Shown here in pieces: positions 19,038 to 27,691 of a stretch of 64,000 nucleotides of DNA (positions are counted from its first letter, which is position 1; each line of letters opens with the position of its first letter). The position numbers and the translations under genes were made by a program. The notes beneath the pieces were generated by a model that worked only from the letters and a program-made list of their open reading frames with translations, did not search any database and was not told the origin of the DNA. This DNA is from Streptomyces tailanensis. GTDB lineage: Bacteria; Actinomycetota; Actinomycetes; Streptomycetales; Streptomycetaceae. The stretch covers positions 62,001 to 126,000 of the forward strand of contig NZ_VTHJ01000006.1 in assembly GCF_008386495.1 (NCBI RefSeq), written 5' to 3'.

Positions 19038-19685
19038 TTGCGTACCCTTGCCCGCACTCTGACATTTTCCGGTTCCCTCGCCGCGGCCGTCGCGCTCGGC
19101 GGTCTGGCCGCCACCCCGGCGGTCGCCGCCACCACGCTCGGCAGCGGCCACGTCGACGTCCTCGACGCCGAGTGGGACGGCGCCGACCTGCATCTGCACG
19201 TCCACGACGAGGAGAACGAAGCCGAGTACGAGCCGGCCGACGTGACGCTGTCCGTGCCGGCCGCCGCGAGAACCGCCAACCCCGGCTACGGCTTCCTGGG
19301 TTCGGGCAGCCAGATCTGGCTGCTTCCGGACACGGAGCTGGAGGCCGACGCCGCCGGGGTGCTCTTCCCGGGCATCTCCACCGAGCACCTGTCCACCGGC
19401 GTCTTCGCGAACAACTCGGTGACGTACCGCCTGGTGAGCGCCACGCGCGACGGTGCCGCCACCGAGGACTTCAGCGTCTACGAGGGTGCCGGCACCCGCT
19501 GGTACGACAGCAACACCGCCACCACCAACTTCAAGTCGAAGTCCTTCGCCATCGGCACGCACAACCACGCCAACTGGGCCTTCGAGGAGGCCGGCGCCTA
19601 CGAGCTGACGTTCCGGGTCCAGGGCACGGTCGGCGGCGTCACCGAGTTCACCGACGCCACGTACACCGTGGTCGTCAGCTCGTGA
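19038..19685 (+). CDS. Secreted choice-of-anchor M domain protein, single domain
   Basis: A 215-residue exported protein with TTG start at 19038 after a GGGGGAT stretch. A signal peptide (MRTLARTLTFSGSLAAAVAL... ending near TPAVAA) is followed by one surface-anchored-repeat domain (TIGR03769, choice-of-anchor M). Histidines cluster in LHLHVHDEEN and in THNHANWAF, which suggests metal contact. There is no sorting signal or transmembrane end, so it may be released or held by its partners. It is the first gene after the Zur-like box and overlaps the next gene by one base, so it belongs to the anchored-repeat ABC operon. The zinc-capture role is inferred. Confidence 0.82.
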   Translation: MRTLARTLTFSGSLAAAVALGGLAATPAVAATTLGSGHVDVLDAEWDGADLHLHVHDEENEAEYEPADVTLSVPAAARTANPGYGFLGSGSQIWLLPDTELEADAAGVLFPGISTEHLSTGVFANNSVTYRLVSATRDGAATEDFSVYEGAGTRWYDSNTATTNFKSKSFAIGTHNHANWAFEEAGAYELTFRVQGTVGGVTEFTDATYTVVVSS

Positions 19686-21340
19686 TGAGAGCCCTGACGC
19701 GCGGCGGTCGCGCATGCACAGCCGCAGTCCTCACCGCGGCTGTCGCGTCACTCGTGGGCGCGGCAGGGCTGGTCGCCGGCGGCAGCGGGGCAGCCCGCGC
19801 CGCCGGCGGTGCCGTCGTACTCGGCGAGGGGGAACTGGACTTCACACCCCGACTCGTCGACGGGAAGCCGCAGTTGCAGATCGACGACCGCAGCGGGGGC
19901 ACGACGGTCACGCGCGAGCCTTCGACCGTCGTCCTGCACGCCGTGCAGGAGTCCCTGCAGACCACTTTGAGCCCGGTCGCGAACGCGCTGGGCACCACCG
20001 ACCTGGACACCTGGCAGCTCAACGGCTGGGAGGCCGCGGACATCTTCGCGCCCGAGCCCGGCTGGAAGGGCACCGAGGCGGGCGGGGACACCGAGGTGAC
20101 GCTCGCGGGGTTCGACGGCCCCGGGGACTTCGGCATGGCCACGTACACCCGGGAGATGGACTCCTCGGACATCCCGGCCGAGGCCCATCTCGGCAGCACC
20201 GAGGCCGCTCCGCGTTCCTTCACGCTGACCGGCGGCCAGGAACGGATGCTGCCCACCTGGCTGTTCACGGCGGAGGGCGTCTACCGGCTCACGTTCACCG
20301 TGACCATCGGCGGCGCCACCGACACCGAGACCCTCGCCGTGGTCGTCGGCGACGACGTCGACCCGGCCGACGTACTCCCTGGCGACGGCTCCACCCCGAC
20401 GAGTTCGGCTCCGCCTACCAGCCAGCCGCCCACCCCTCCGGCGGCGCATGTCATCGGCGAAGGCCATGTCGACATGGCGGCCCGCCCGGTGGACGGCGAC
20501 CTGGAGTTCCAGTTCAAGGAAGGAACAGAGACCAAGTACGAGTGGTACGAGCCGGGCAAGGTGGTCCTCCATGTGCGGCCCGCCGCCAGGCGGAAGATTC
20601 CGGAGGAGTACGAGTTCCTCGGCACCGTCGGCGACGAGGTGTGGTGGCTGCCGCTGCAGCAGAAGGCCGGCCTTCTGTGGCCCGGCTGGAACACGCAGGA
20701 GTACGCCAAGGACGAGGTCGGCGGCAGGATCTCCTTCCGGCTCGACTCCGTACAAGGGCCCGGAAACGTCGCGATGTTCCATACGAACGCGATGGCGATC
20801 CCGGTCGTCTCGCTCAACAGCGGTGACGGCCTGCCCGACGCGCACACGATCTCGCCGGGCACCCACAGCCACTTCAACTGGGCCTTCACCGCAGAGGGCG
20901 TCTACCGCACCACGTTCACGGTCAGCGCCACCCTGGCCGACGGTACGAAGGTGAGCGACACGGAGACCTTCGCGTGGGTGGTCGGGGACGACGTGGACCC
21001 GGGGACCGTGACGCCGGGAACGGGCGACGAACCGACGGCGACGCCGACGACCACGCCCTCGGCGACACCTTCGGCGACGCCGACGCCTTCCGCCTCGGCA
21101 TCCGTATCGCCCACGGCGCCGGACTCGGCGTCGCCGAGCGCGTCGGACAGCGTCAACTCATCGGGGGGCCAGGGAGGTTCAGGCGCGTCCGGCGGTGACA
21201 GCGGCGGCAGCAACGCCCCATCCGGCACGCTCGCCTCCACCGGCGCCCAGGTCGCCGTACTCGCCGCCGTTGCCGCGGCCGCCGTGCTCGCGGGTGGCGG
21301 CGCGGTGTTCCTCGTACGGCGCCGCAGCGCCACCCCCTGA
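19685..21340 (+). CDS. Wall-anchored choice-of-anchor M protein (two domains, LASTG signal)
   Basis: 551 residues from ATG 19685 (a GTG lies one codon earlier). The signal peptide ends near GGSGAARA. Two choice-of-anchor M domains follow (from about residues 40 and 250), separated by a Pro/Thr/Ser linker. The second keeps the motif GTHSHFNWAF, while the first has lost its histidines (PTWLFTAEGVY). After a long Ser/Thr/Pro/Gly stalk comes LASTG, a hydrophobic segment and RRRS, a LAXTG-type sorting signal of the kind recognised by class E sortases in Streptomyces. It is predicted to be attached to peptidoglycan and to present metal-binding domains outside the membrane near the transporter. Confidence 0.87.
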   Translation: MRALTRGGRACTAAVLTAAVASLVGAAGLVAGGSGAARAAGGAVVLGEGELDFTPRLVDGKPQLQIDDRSGGTTVTREPSTVVLHAVQESLQTTLSPVANALGTTDLDTWQLNGWEAADIFAPEPGWKGTEAGGDTEVTLAGFDGPGDFGMATYTREMDSSDIPAEAHLGSTEAAPRSFTLTGGQERMLPTWLFTAEGVYRLTFTVTIGGATDTETLAVVVGDDVDPADVLPGDGSTPTSSAPPTSQPPTPPAAHVIGEGHVDMAARPVDGDLEFQFKEGTETKYEWYEPGKVVLHVRPAARRKIPEEYEFLGTVGDEVWWLPLQQKAGLLWPGWNTQEYAKDEVGGRISFRLDSVQGPGNVAMFHTNAMAIPVVSLNSGDGLPDAHTISPGTHSHFNWAFTAEGVYRTTFTVSATLADGTKVSDTETFAWVVGDDVDPGTVTPGTGDEPTATPTTTPSATPSATPTPSASASVSPTAPDSASPSASDSVNSSGGQGGSGASGGDSGGSNAPSGTLASTGAQVAVLAAVAAAAVLAGGGAVFLVRRRSATP

Positions 21341-21434
21341 AAACCCGCGGGACGGCGGACCGGCACCCGGCAGCCACCCGGTCCGCCGTCCCACGGATCC
21401 ACCCTGTTCAAGGTTCAAGCGAAGGAGGAGCCCC

Positions 21435-22976
21435 ATGCGGGGCCACGCCAGACGTACCACCGCCACCACGCTCACCGCTACCTGCGCACTGCTCACCGCG
21501 GTGGCCACCGGGTGCAGCGGCGTCCAAGCCGGGTCGTCCGACGCCGCGTTGACGGTGTCGGCGACTACGGCGATCATCGCGGACCTGGTCGAGCAGGTGG
21601 GCGGCGACCGCGTCGACGTCACCTCGATCGTGCCGCACCACGGCGATCCGCACTCCTACGAGCCGAGCCCCGGCGACGCCGCCGAGGTCGCCGACGCCGA
21701 CCTCGTGTTCAGCAACGGGCTGCTGCTCGAAGAGCCCGGGATCATGAAGATGGTCCACAACAACGCGCCCGAGTCCACGCCGAAGGTCCAGATCGCCGAG
21801 AAGCTGGAGCAGTACGGCGGCACGGTCATGAAGCTGGAGGAGGACCTCGGCCTCGACGTCCTCTGGCTCGGCTGGGCGGTCGAGGGCCGGATCGCGGGCG
21901 ACGGCTCCCAAGTGCGTTCGACCGCGACGAAGTTGGAGGGTCCGGGCGAGCTGCGCGTGTATCTCACCGACACGCTCGGCCGGCCAAAGGTGTACGTCGA
22001 CTCCGCCGACGGCCTCGATGCCAAGGACTCCTTCACCCTGCCGCCCGAGGCGCACACCCACGTCAACTGGGCGTTCGAGAAGCCCGGTACGTACAGGCTG
22101 ACCGTCGAGGGACGGACCGAGACCCTCGACGGGAAGGCCGAGAAGTTCGGCAGCGGTACGTTCACCTTCACCGTCGGTGACGCGGCCGAGGCCCCCGAGG
22201 GCGCGACCGTGCTGGACGGAGGCCACGCCGACGTCGCTCTCAACGCCGAGACCGGCAAGGTGTACGTCCGCGCGGACGAGGAGAAGAGCGGCGCCCGCAC
22301 CGAGCACCCGGCCGGCGATGTCGTGCTCAATGTGCCCGACCGGGCGAAGGAATCCGTGCCGAAGGAGAAGCCGTACGCCTTCCTCGGTCGGCCCGGTACG
22401 GACCTGTGGGTACTCCCCCAGGCCGTCATCGGCAAGCACGTTCACGGCGACATGGACCCCCACGCGTGGGAGGACGTCGCGAACGCGGAGGCGTACGTCC
22501 GCCGCATCGAGGCCGAGCTGATCAAGGCCGACCCGGACGGGAAGGCGACGTACGAGAAGAACACCGCCGCCTACCTGAAGAAGCTCGGCGCCCTCGATCA
22601 GGAGGTCGCCCGGAAGCTCGCGACCATCCCCGAGGAGAACCGTGAGCTGATCACCACGCACGACGCCTTCGGCTACCTCGCCAAGGCGTACGGCATGGAG
22701 GTCGCCGGCTTCGTCGTACCGGTGCCCAACCGGGAGCCGAGCGCGGCCGAGGTGGAGGAACTCGGCGACACGATCCGCGAGAAGCAGGTCCCGTCCGTGT
22801 TCCTGGAGCCGAACCTCGCCGCCCGCGCCGACGTGCTCAAACGGGTCGCCCAGGACCAGGGCGTCGAGGTCTGCACGATCTACGGCGACTCGTTCGGCGA
22901 CGAGATCCACGACTACGTATCGATGATGCGGCACAACGCGGACGAGCTCGCGAAGTGCCTTGGGAAGGACGCCTGA
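21435..22976 (+). CDS. Anchored-repeat ABC transporter, ZnuA-like substrate-binding lipoprotein with inserted anchor-M domain
   Basis: 513 residues; ATG 21435 after GAAGGAGGAG. The lipobox TAVATGC places lipidation at Cys27. The cluster-A9 metal-binding fold starts with TTAIIADLVEQVGGDRVDVT and the ligand His73 in GDPHSYEP. At about residue 140 the fold is interrupted by some 195 residues of choice-of-anchor M sequence (with EAHTHVNWAF), then resumes with HVHGDMDPHAWEDV, TTHDAFGYLAKAYG and TIYGDSFGDE, which carry the remaining ligand positions. Such hybrid binding proteins are the signature of the anchored-repeat ABC family. It should bind Zn(II) or Mn(II) outside the membrane and pass it to the permease at 25320. 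Confidence 0.9.
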   Translation: MRGHARRTTATTLTATCALLTAVATGCSGVQAGSSDAALTVSATTAIIADLVEQVGGDRVDVTSIVPHHGDPHSYEPSPGDAAEVADADLVFSNGLLLEEPGIMKMVHNNAPESTPKVQIAEKLEQYGGTVMKLEEDLGLDVLWLGWAVEGRIAGDGSQVRSTATKLEGPGELRVYLTDTLGRPKVYVDSADGLDAKDSFTLPPEAHTHVNWAFEKPGTYRLTVEGRTETLDGKAEKFGSGTFTFTVGDAAEAPEGATVLDGGHADVALNAETGKVYVRADEEKSGARTEHPAGDVVLNVPDRAKESVPKEKPYAFLGRPGTDLWVLPQAVIGKHVHGDMDPHAWEDVANAEAYVRRIEAELIKADPDGKATYEKNTAAYLKKLGALDQEVARKLATIPEENRELITTHDAFGYLAKAYGMEVAGFVVPVPNREPSAAEVEELGDTIREKQVPSVFLEPNLAARADVLKRVAQDQGVEVCTIYGDSFGDEIHDYVSMMRHNADELAKCLGKDA

Positions 22977-24571
22977 TGAGGGCCACGCGTAGGGCACACA
23001 GGGAACGCGTCGCCGTGGCGGTGGCGCTCGCGGCCACGCTCGCGGGCGGCGGTGTGGCGGTCGCCGGCGAGGGCGGCACCGGGTCCGCATTCGGCCGGAT
23101 CGCTTACGCGGACGGGGTGTTGACCCTCGATGCCACGGACGGCCCCGAGGCTCATGTGATCGAGGTTCCCGACGCTCAGCTGAGGACCGCTCCGGCGCCG
23201 GGCTGGGACACCACCGGGGTGCCCGAGGGCGCCGTGGACCAGGACACCGTGCGGTGGGCGCTGACCGGGCTGGCCGGGCCGGGCGATCTGCGGGTGTACG
23301 CGAACACCGGCGATGAACAGGACGATCCGCTGCTGTTCGACAGCGCGGACGGGCTGCCCGACGGCTACGAACTGCCGGTGGGACAGGAGGGCTCCACCCG
23401 GTGGGCGTTCACCGCCGAGGGCACCTACCAGGCCATCTTCACCGCCGAGGCCCGGACGGTCGACGGGCGGGAGCTGTCCATCGGGACCGTCTACACGGTG
23501 CTCGTCGGGGACGAGGCCATCGCACGGGCGGACGAGACGCCGGAGAAGGGTACGGGAACGGGTGGCGCTTCCGACGAGCCCGCCACCCCCGGCTCCGACA
23601 CGGAACCGACGACCGAGCCACGGAACCTCATCGCACCGGCCGCCGAGGAGACACCCTCCGCCCCGGCCCCCGCACGCGCCGCCGCGGACGCCGACGCCGT
23701 CGTCTCGACCCCGAAGGTCATCGACGAGGGCCACGTCGACATCGCCGCACGGGTCGTCGACAAGAGGATGCAGATCCATCTCAAGGACGGCACGGTCTCC
23801 GGAAAGACCACCTGGCGCGAACCCTCCTCCGTGGTCCTGCACGTCAAGCCCGCCGCCAAGAACACCCTCCCGGACGGGGACGACTTCGCTTTCCTCGGCA
23901 AGGCCGGCGACCCCGTGTGGCTGCTCGACCAGGTGCAGCAGGACGGACTGCTGTGGCCCGGCTGGTCCACCGACAACATCCAGGCGGGCGCCACCAAGGG
24001 CGGGGTGAAGTTCTCCCTCACCGAGGTCAAGGGCCCCGGTACGGTCGCGCTCTACACCTACGACGCCATGTCCGGCGCGACCGTGCTGTTCAACAGCAAG
24101 GACGGTGTCCCCGACTCCTTCGACATCCCGGCGAACACGCACGCGCACGGCGGCTGGGCGTTCACCAAGGAGGGCACCTACCGGCTGACGTTCCAGATGA
24201 GCGGCAAGCTCGCCGACGGTACGGCGGTCAGCGACACCGAGACCGTGGCCTTCGTGGTCGGCGACGAGAACCCGGGCGCCGTCAAACCCGGCGACGGGTC
24301 GGGCAGCGGTTCCTCATCAGGCACGGACGGGACGGGCGGGACAGGCGGGACGGACGCATCCGACGACGGCTCGTCCGGCAACGGGGCGACCGACGACGAC
24401 GCGTCCACGGGTGGCGGCTCCTCGGACAGTAACGGCTCCATGGCCTCGACCGGCGCCGGGAACGCGGTGCTGCTGGGCGGGACCGCTGCCGCGCTCGCCG
24501 CACTGGGTGCGGTCTTCGTGACCGTCACCCGCAGGCACCGGGGCCGTACCGCCGGAAGGACCCCCGCGTGA
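22976..24571 (+). CDS. Wall-anchored choice-of-anchor M protein, TIGR03773-like (two domains)
   Basis: 531 residues; ATG 22976 overlaps the previous stop by one base. After a signal peptide ending near GGGVAVAGE, a first degenerate domain (with STRWAFTAEGTYQAIF, histidines lost) and a long Thr/Pro/Ala linker lead to a second domain with VIDEGHVDIAARVVDKRMQI, LLWPGWSTDNI and NTHAHGGWAF. A Gly/Ser/Asp stalk, MASTG, a hydrophobic stretch and RRHRGR form a probable sortase signal, a variant of LAXTG. It is expected to sit in the wall with the protein at 19685. It overlaps the ATPase gene by four bases, so translation is coupled. Confidence 0.85.
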   Translation: MRATRRAHRERVAVAVALAATLAGGGVAVAGEGGTGSAFGRIAYADGVLTLDATDGPEAHVIEVPDAQLRTAPAPGWDTTGVPEGAVDQDTVRWALTGLAGPGDLRVYANTGDEQDDPLLFDSADGLPDGYELPVGQEGSTRWAFTAEGTYQAIFTAEARTVDGRELSIGTVYTVLVGDEAIARADETPEKGTGTGGASDEPATPGSDTEPTTEPRNLIAPAAEETPSAPAPARAAADADAVVSTPKVIDEGHVDIAARVVDKRMQIHLKDGTVSGKTTWREPSSVVLHVKPAAKNTLPDGDDFAFLGKAGDPVWLLDQVQQDGLLWPGWSTDNIQAGATKGGVKFSLTEVKGPGTVALYTYDAMSGATVLFNSKDGVPDSFDIPANTHAHGGWAFTKEGTYRLTFQMSGKLADGTAVSDTETVAFVVGDENPGAVKPGDGSGSGSSSGTDGTGGTGGTDASDDGSSGNGATDDDASTGGGSSDSNGSMASTGAGNAVLLGGTAAALAALGAVFVTVTRRHRGRTAGRTPA

Positions 24572-25323
24572 CCACCGTGGAGCCCCTGCTCCAAGCCCGG
24601 GACGTGAGCGTCGTCCTCGGCGGCCGGACCGCCGTCGAGGACACGCGGCTGACCGTGCGTCGAGGCGACCTGCTGGGCCTGCTGGGCCCCAACGGCGCGG
24701 GCAAGACCACCCTGCTGCGCGCCGCCCTCGGCCTGATCCCCCTCGCGAGCGGCGAGGTGCTGATCGACGGCCTGCCCCCGGGCCGCGCCCGGCACCTCGT
24801 CGGATACGTGCCGCAACGCCACGAGTTCGCCTGGGACTTCCCCATCGACATCGCGGGGGCGGTGCTGTCCGGCCGTACCCGCTCCATCGGATGGCTGCGC
24901 CGGCCCAGGCCCGCGGACCGCGCGGCCGTCGACGAGGCGCTGGAGCTGGTCGGCCTCGCCGATCTGCGCCGCCGCCCGATCGGTGAGCTGTCCGGCGGGC
25001 AGCGACAGAGGGTACTGGTGGCGCGCGCACTCGCGAGCGACCCCCAACTGCTGCTCCTGGACGAGCCGTTCACCGGCGTGGACATCCCCACCCAGGAACT
25101 GCTGGGCGACCTCTTCGGCCGCCTGGCCGCCGACGGCAAGGGCCTGCTGATGACCACCCACGACCTGGCCGCCGCCGCCCGCACCTGCACGCGCGTGGCA
25201 CTCCTCAACCGCACCGTCGTCGCCGAGGGCGGCCCTGAACTGCTGGCCGATCCCGCCCAGATGCTGCGCGCCTTCGGCCTGGACACCGCGATCGGAGCCA
25301 CTCGGGAAGGCAGGGCCGCGTGA
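24568..25323 (+). CDS. Anchored-repeat ABC transporter ATP-binding protein
   Basis: A 251-residue ABC ATPase, GTG start 24568. Walker A is LGPNGAGKTTLL, the Q-loop lies in YVPQRHEFAWDFPID, the signature is LSGGQRQRVLVARAL, Walker B is LLLLDEPFTGVD, and the switch histidine is in MTTHDLAAAA. It is of the zinc/manganese type (ZnuC/MntB-like). It overlaps the gene before and the permease gene after by four bases each (GTGA), so the three are translationally coupled. It should energise import of the metal delivered by the lipoprotein at 21435. Confidence 0.93.
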   Translation: MTTVEPLLQARDVSVVLGGRTAVEDTRLTVRRGDLLGLLGPNGAGKTTLLRAALGLIPLASGEVLIDGLPPGRARHLVGYVPQRHEFAWDFPIDIAGAVLSGRTRSIGWLRRPRPADRAAVDEALELVGLADLRRRPIGELSGGQRQRVLVARALASDPQLLLLDEPFTGVDIPTQELLGDLFGRLAADGKGLLMTTHDLAAAARTCTRVALLNRTVVAEGGPELLADPAQMLRAFGLDTAIGATREGRAA

Positions 25324-26210
25324 CCGTCGTGGAGTTCCTCACCGATCCCTGGCAACTACCCTTCATGCAGCGGGCGTTCGCGGTCGCCGCGATCACCGGG
25401 CTGGTGTGCGGGGTGGTGGGCGTGTACGTCGTACTGCGCGGGATGGCGTTCATCGGCGAGGCCGTGTCCCACTCGGCGTTCCCGGGCGTCGCCCTCGCCT
25501 ACGCCTTCCAGGGCAACCTGCTGCTCGGCGGGGCGCTGGCCGGGCTGACCACCTCCCTCCTCATCGCCCTCGTCTCACAGAACCGCCGCCTGAAGGAGGA
25601 CACCGTCATCGGGGTGTTCTTCTCCTGCGCGTTCGGTCTCGGCATCGTGCTGGTGTCCACGCAGGACAGCTGGTCCACCGACCTGTCCTCGTTCCTGTTC
25701 GGGCAGGTGCTCGCGGTCGGCCCGGAGGACGTGTGGACGGCGGCGGGCCTGGGCGTGGTCCTGGTGACGGTCGTGCTGCTGCTGAGCAAGGAACTGGTCG
25801 CCGTCAGCCTCGACCGCGAGACGGCCCGCGCGGCCGGGCTGCCCGTCATGCGGCTCGACCTGATCCTCTACGCCGTGGTGACCGCCACGATCGTGATGTC
25901 CCTGGAGGCGGTCGGCAACATCCTCGTCCTGTCCCTGCTGATCACCCCGGCCGCGGCGGCGCGGATGCTGACCGAACGGCTGTGGGCGATGACGCTGATG
26001 GCTTCGCTCTTCGGCGGCACGGGCGCGCTGGCGGGACTGTATGTGTCCTACGCCTACGACCTCGCCGCGGGCGGCTCCATCGTCTGCGTGCTGACCGCCC
26101 TGTTCGCCCTGACCTGGTGCCTGGCGCCCCGGCACGGACTGTTGGCCCGGGCCCGACGGCGGAGAGGTGAGACCCGGCGACCGGTCGGCGAACAGGCGGT
26201 CGCGACGTGA
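25320..26210 (+). CDS. Anchored-repeat ABC transporter permease
   Basis: A 296-residue ABC-3 (ZnuB/MntC-type) permease. Several hydrophobic spans are visible, from AFAVAAITGLVCGVVGVYVV through the last near VCVLTALFALTWCLA. The family loop GMAFIGEAVSHSAFPGVALA and the coupling region SLDRETARAAGLPV are present. It is the last gene of the operon; the tail (RRRGETRRPVGEQAVAT) is basic and cytoplasmic. With the ATPase at 24568 and the lipoprotein at 21435 it forms a complete metal importer. Confidence 0.93.
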   Translation: MTVVEFLTDPWQLPFMQRAFAVAAITGLVCGVVGVYVVLRGMAFIGEAVSHSAFPGVALAYAFQGNLLLGGALAGLTTSLLIALVSQNRRLKEDTVIGVFFSCAFGLGIVLVSTQDSWSTDLSSFLFGQVLAVGPEDVWTAAGLGVVLVTVVLLLSKELVAVSLDRETARAAGLPVMRLDLILYAVVTATIVMSLEAVGNILVLSLLITPAAAARMLTERLWAMTLMASLFGGTGALAGLYVSYAYDLAAGGSIVCVLTALFALTWCLAPRHGLLARARRRRGETRRPVGEQAVAT

Positions 26211-26286
26211 CGGGCGAACTGTCGGTCGCGAAGTGAGAGCGGCCTTCTGACCGACCGACAGCAACTTTCTTACAACGGATCCCATT

Positions 26287-26306
26287 TTCATATAGCGTCG
26301 AGGAAC
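26287..26306 (-). promoter_or_regulatory. Possible degenerate Zur half-site upstream of the methyltransferase gene
   Basis: Read on the minus strand the region gives TATATGAAAATGGG, sharing TGAAAATG with the Zur-like box at 18965-18985. The other half does not match well. It lies between the metal-transporter operon and the methyltransferase at 26334 and could link that gene to metal status. Weak evidence. Confidence 0.25.
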
Positions 26307-26333
26307 CAGCTCGCTCCGCTCCGAGAGGCAGCC

Positions 26334-27164
26334 ATGACGACAGAGCGCGAGATGCGCCTGGGCACGGTCCAGGAAACACTCCTGATCCCGCTGTACGGCC
26401 GGGCCGTGGAGAACCGCAAGGAGGAGTCGGCCCTGCGCGATCCCCGGGCCGAGGAGATCGTCGCGTCGATCGACTACGACTTCTCCCGCTTCGACAACCT
26501 CCCGAGCCTCGTCGGCGCCGTGCTGCGCACTGCGCTGTTCGACCTGTGGGTCGCGGACTTCCTCGCCGCGCATCCCACCGGCACGGTGGTGGAGATCGGC
26601 ACCGGACTCAACACCCGCTACGAACGCGTCGGTAACGAACGGGCCCGCTGGTTCGACCTCGACCTGCCCGACGTGATCGACCTGCGCCGCACCTTCTTCG
26701 CCGACACCCCGCGCCGGACGATGATCGCCGGGTCGGTGACGGACGATGCCTGGGCCTCCGCCGTGGCCGCCCAGGCAGAGGGTCCGTACTTCTTCGCCGC
26801 CGAAGCCGTCCTGCCGTTCCTGGAGGAGGGCGAGGTCCGCCACGTCGTCGACCTGCTCGCCGAGAACTTCCCCGGCTCGCTGCTGGCCCTGGACACGGCG
26901 GGCCCCGGGATCGTCGGCACCCAGGACCAGCATGACGCCCTGAGCAAGGTCGAGGCCCGTATGCAGTGGACCTGCGCCGACCCGGCCGACCTCAGCGCAT
27001 GGCGTCCCGGGACCCGGCTCCTCGACTCCCGCACGCTCACAGGGCTGCCGGCACCTCTGCACGACCGGCTGCCCGTCGCGTACCGGGAAATGCTCTCCGG
27101 CCTCGCCGAACAGCGGTTGCCGCAGGTCGAGGAGTACCGGCTCAACCTGGTCCAGCTGCCGTAG
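26334..27164 (+). CDS. Class I methyltransferase, leucine carboxyl methyltransferase (LCM/TcmP-like) family
   Basis: A 276-residue protein. The amino-terminal segment (TLLIPLYGRAVENRKEESAL), the SAM-binding motif VVEIGTGLNTRYERVGN, the acidic motif WFDLDLPDVIDLRR and the later YFFAAEAVLPFLEEGEV match the LCM-type family that includes tetracenomycin C-1 carboxyl methyltransferase TcmP. The family methylates carboxyl or hydroxyl groups of diverse small molecules; the substrate here is unknown. ATG 26334 follows GAGAGGCAGCC. It may be read independently of the transporter operon that ends 123 bases upstream, or share its metal control. Confidence 0.8.
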   Translation: MTTEREMRLGTVQETLLIPLYGRAVENRKEESALRDPRAEEIVASIDYDFSRFDNLPSLVGAVLRTALFDLWVADFLAAHPTGTVVEIGTGLNTRYERVGNERARWFDLDLPDVIDLRRTFFADTPRRTMIAGSVTDDAWASAVAAQAEGPYFFAAEAVLPFLEEGEVRHVVDLLAENFPGSLLALDTAGPGIVGTQDQHDALSKVEARMQWTCADPADLSAWRPGTRLLDSRTLTGLPAPLHDRLPVAYREMLSGLAEQRLPQVEEYRLNLVQLP

Positions 27165-27691
27165 GCGAGACCCAGTCCGGCCGGGCAGGGGTTATCGCCC
27201 GCATCGCCCGCCCGACCCCGGGCGTGAGCCCCTGGTCTTCGATCGCGCACTTCAGCATGCTTGGCCCTGATGCCGGTGCCGACGACGCCGTCGCGGATGT
27301 CACCCTTGAACATCTCGACCATCGGGTCCGGAATCTTCAGTGCTTGGGGCATCCGGACGGCTAAGGCGTGCTTGCACCTTGAGCGTCCGATAAGGCCGCG
27401 CGTACCGCAGGTCGCGCGGGAGCTGTTCGCCGCCCGGGACGCCGGCGCGGGCGAGCAGCAGATGGTGATCCTCATCCGTGGGCTGGGGCACGCCTGCTTC
27501 CCGGACGGGGGTAGCCGCGCCCACGGTCTTGGGAACGCCTTCACCGACGTGGAGTTCGCCGACTTTTCCATCGACCAAGCAGGGCACGAGAACGTCGGCA
27601 CAGCCTGCCGGGCCGGTTGCCTACGAGAGGGTCCCGTTGACCGCAGCAAGCCGCGGGAGCACTGTCAGTGGCGGGTGGCAGCATCGGACAC
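27165..27691. other. Non-coding gap with no recognisable gene
   Basis: About 530 bases between the methyltransferase and the SUKH gene. Open frames exist on both strands (for example about 27261-27695 plus and 27300-27587 minus) but none has a family match I recognise, a convincing ribosome site, or a gene-like amino-acid pattern. No repeat or hairpin stands out. It may be a decayed gene. Confidence 0.5.

Noticed and set aside
21408..23090. Minus-strand open frame of 560 codons opposite the ZnuA-like gene
   Set aside because: Antisense shadow; the plus strand carries clear motifs, lipobox and ribosome site.
25575..27062. Minus-strand open frame of 495 codons across the permease and methyltransferase genes
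   Set aside because: Spans two real genes on the other strand and has no recognisable domain.
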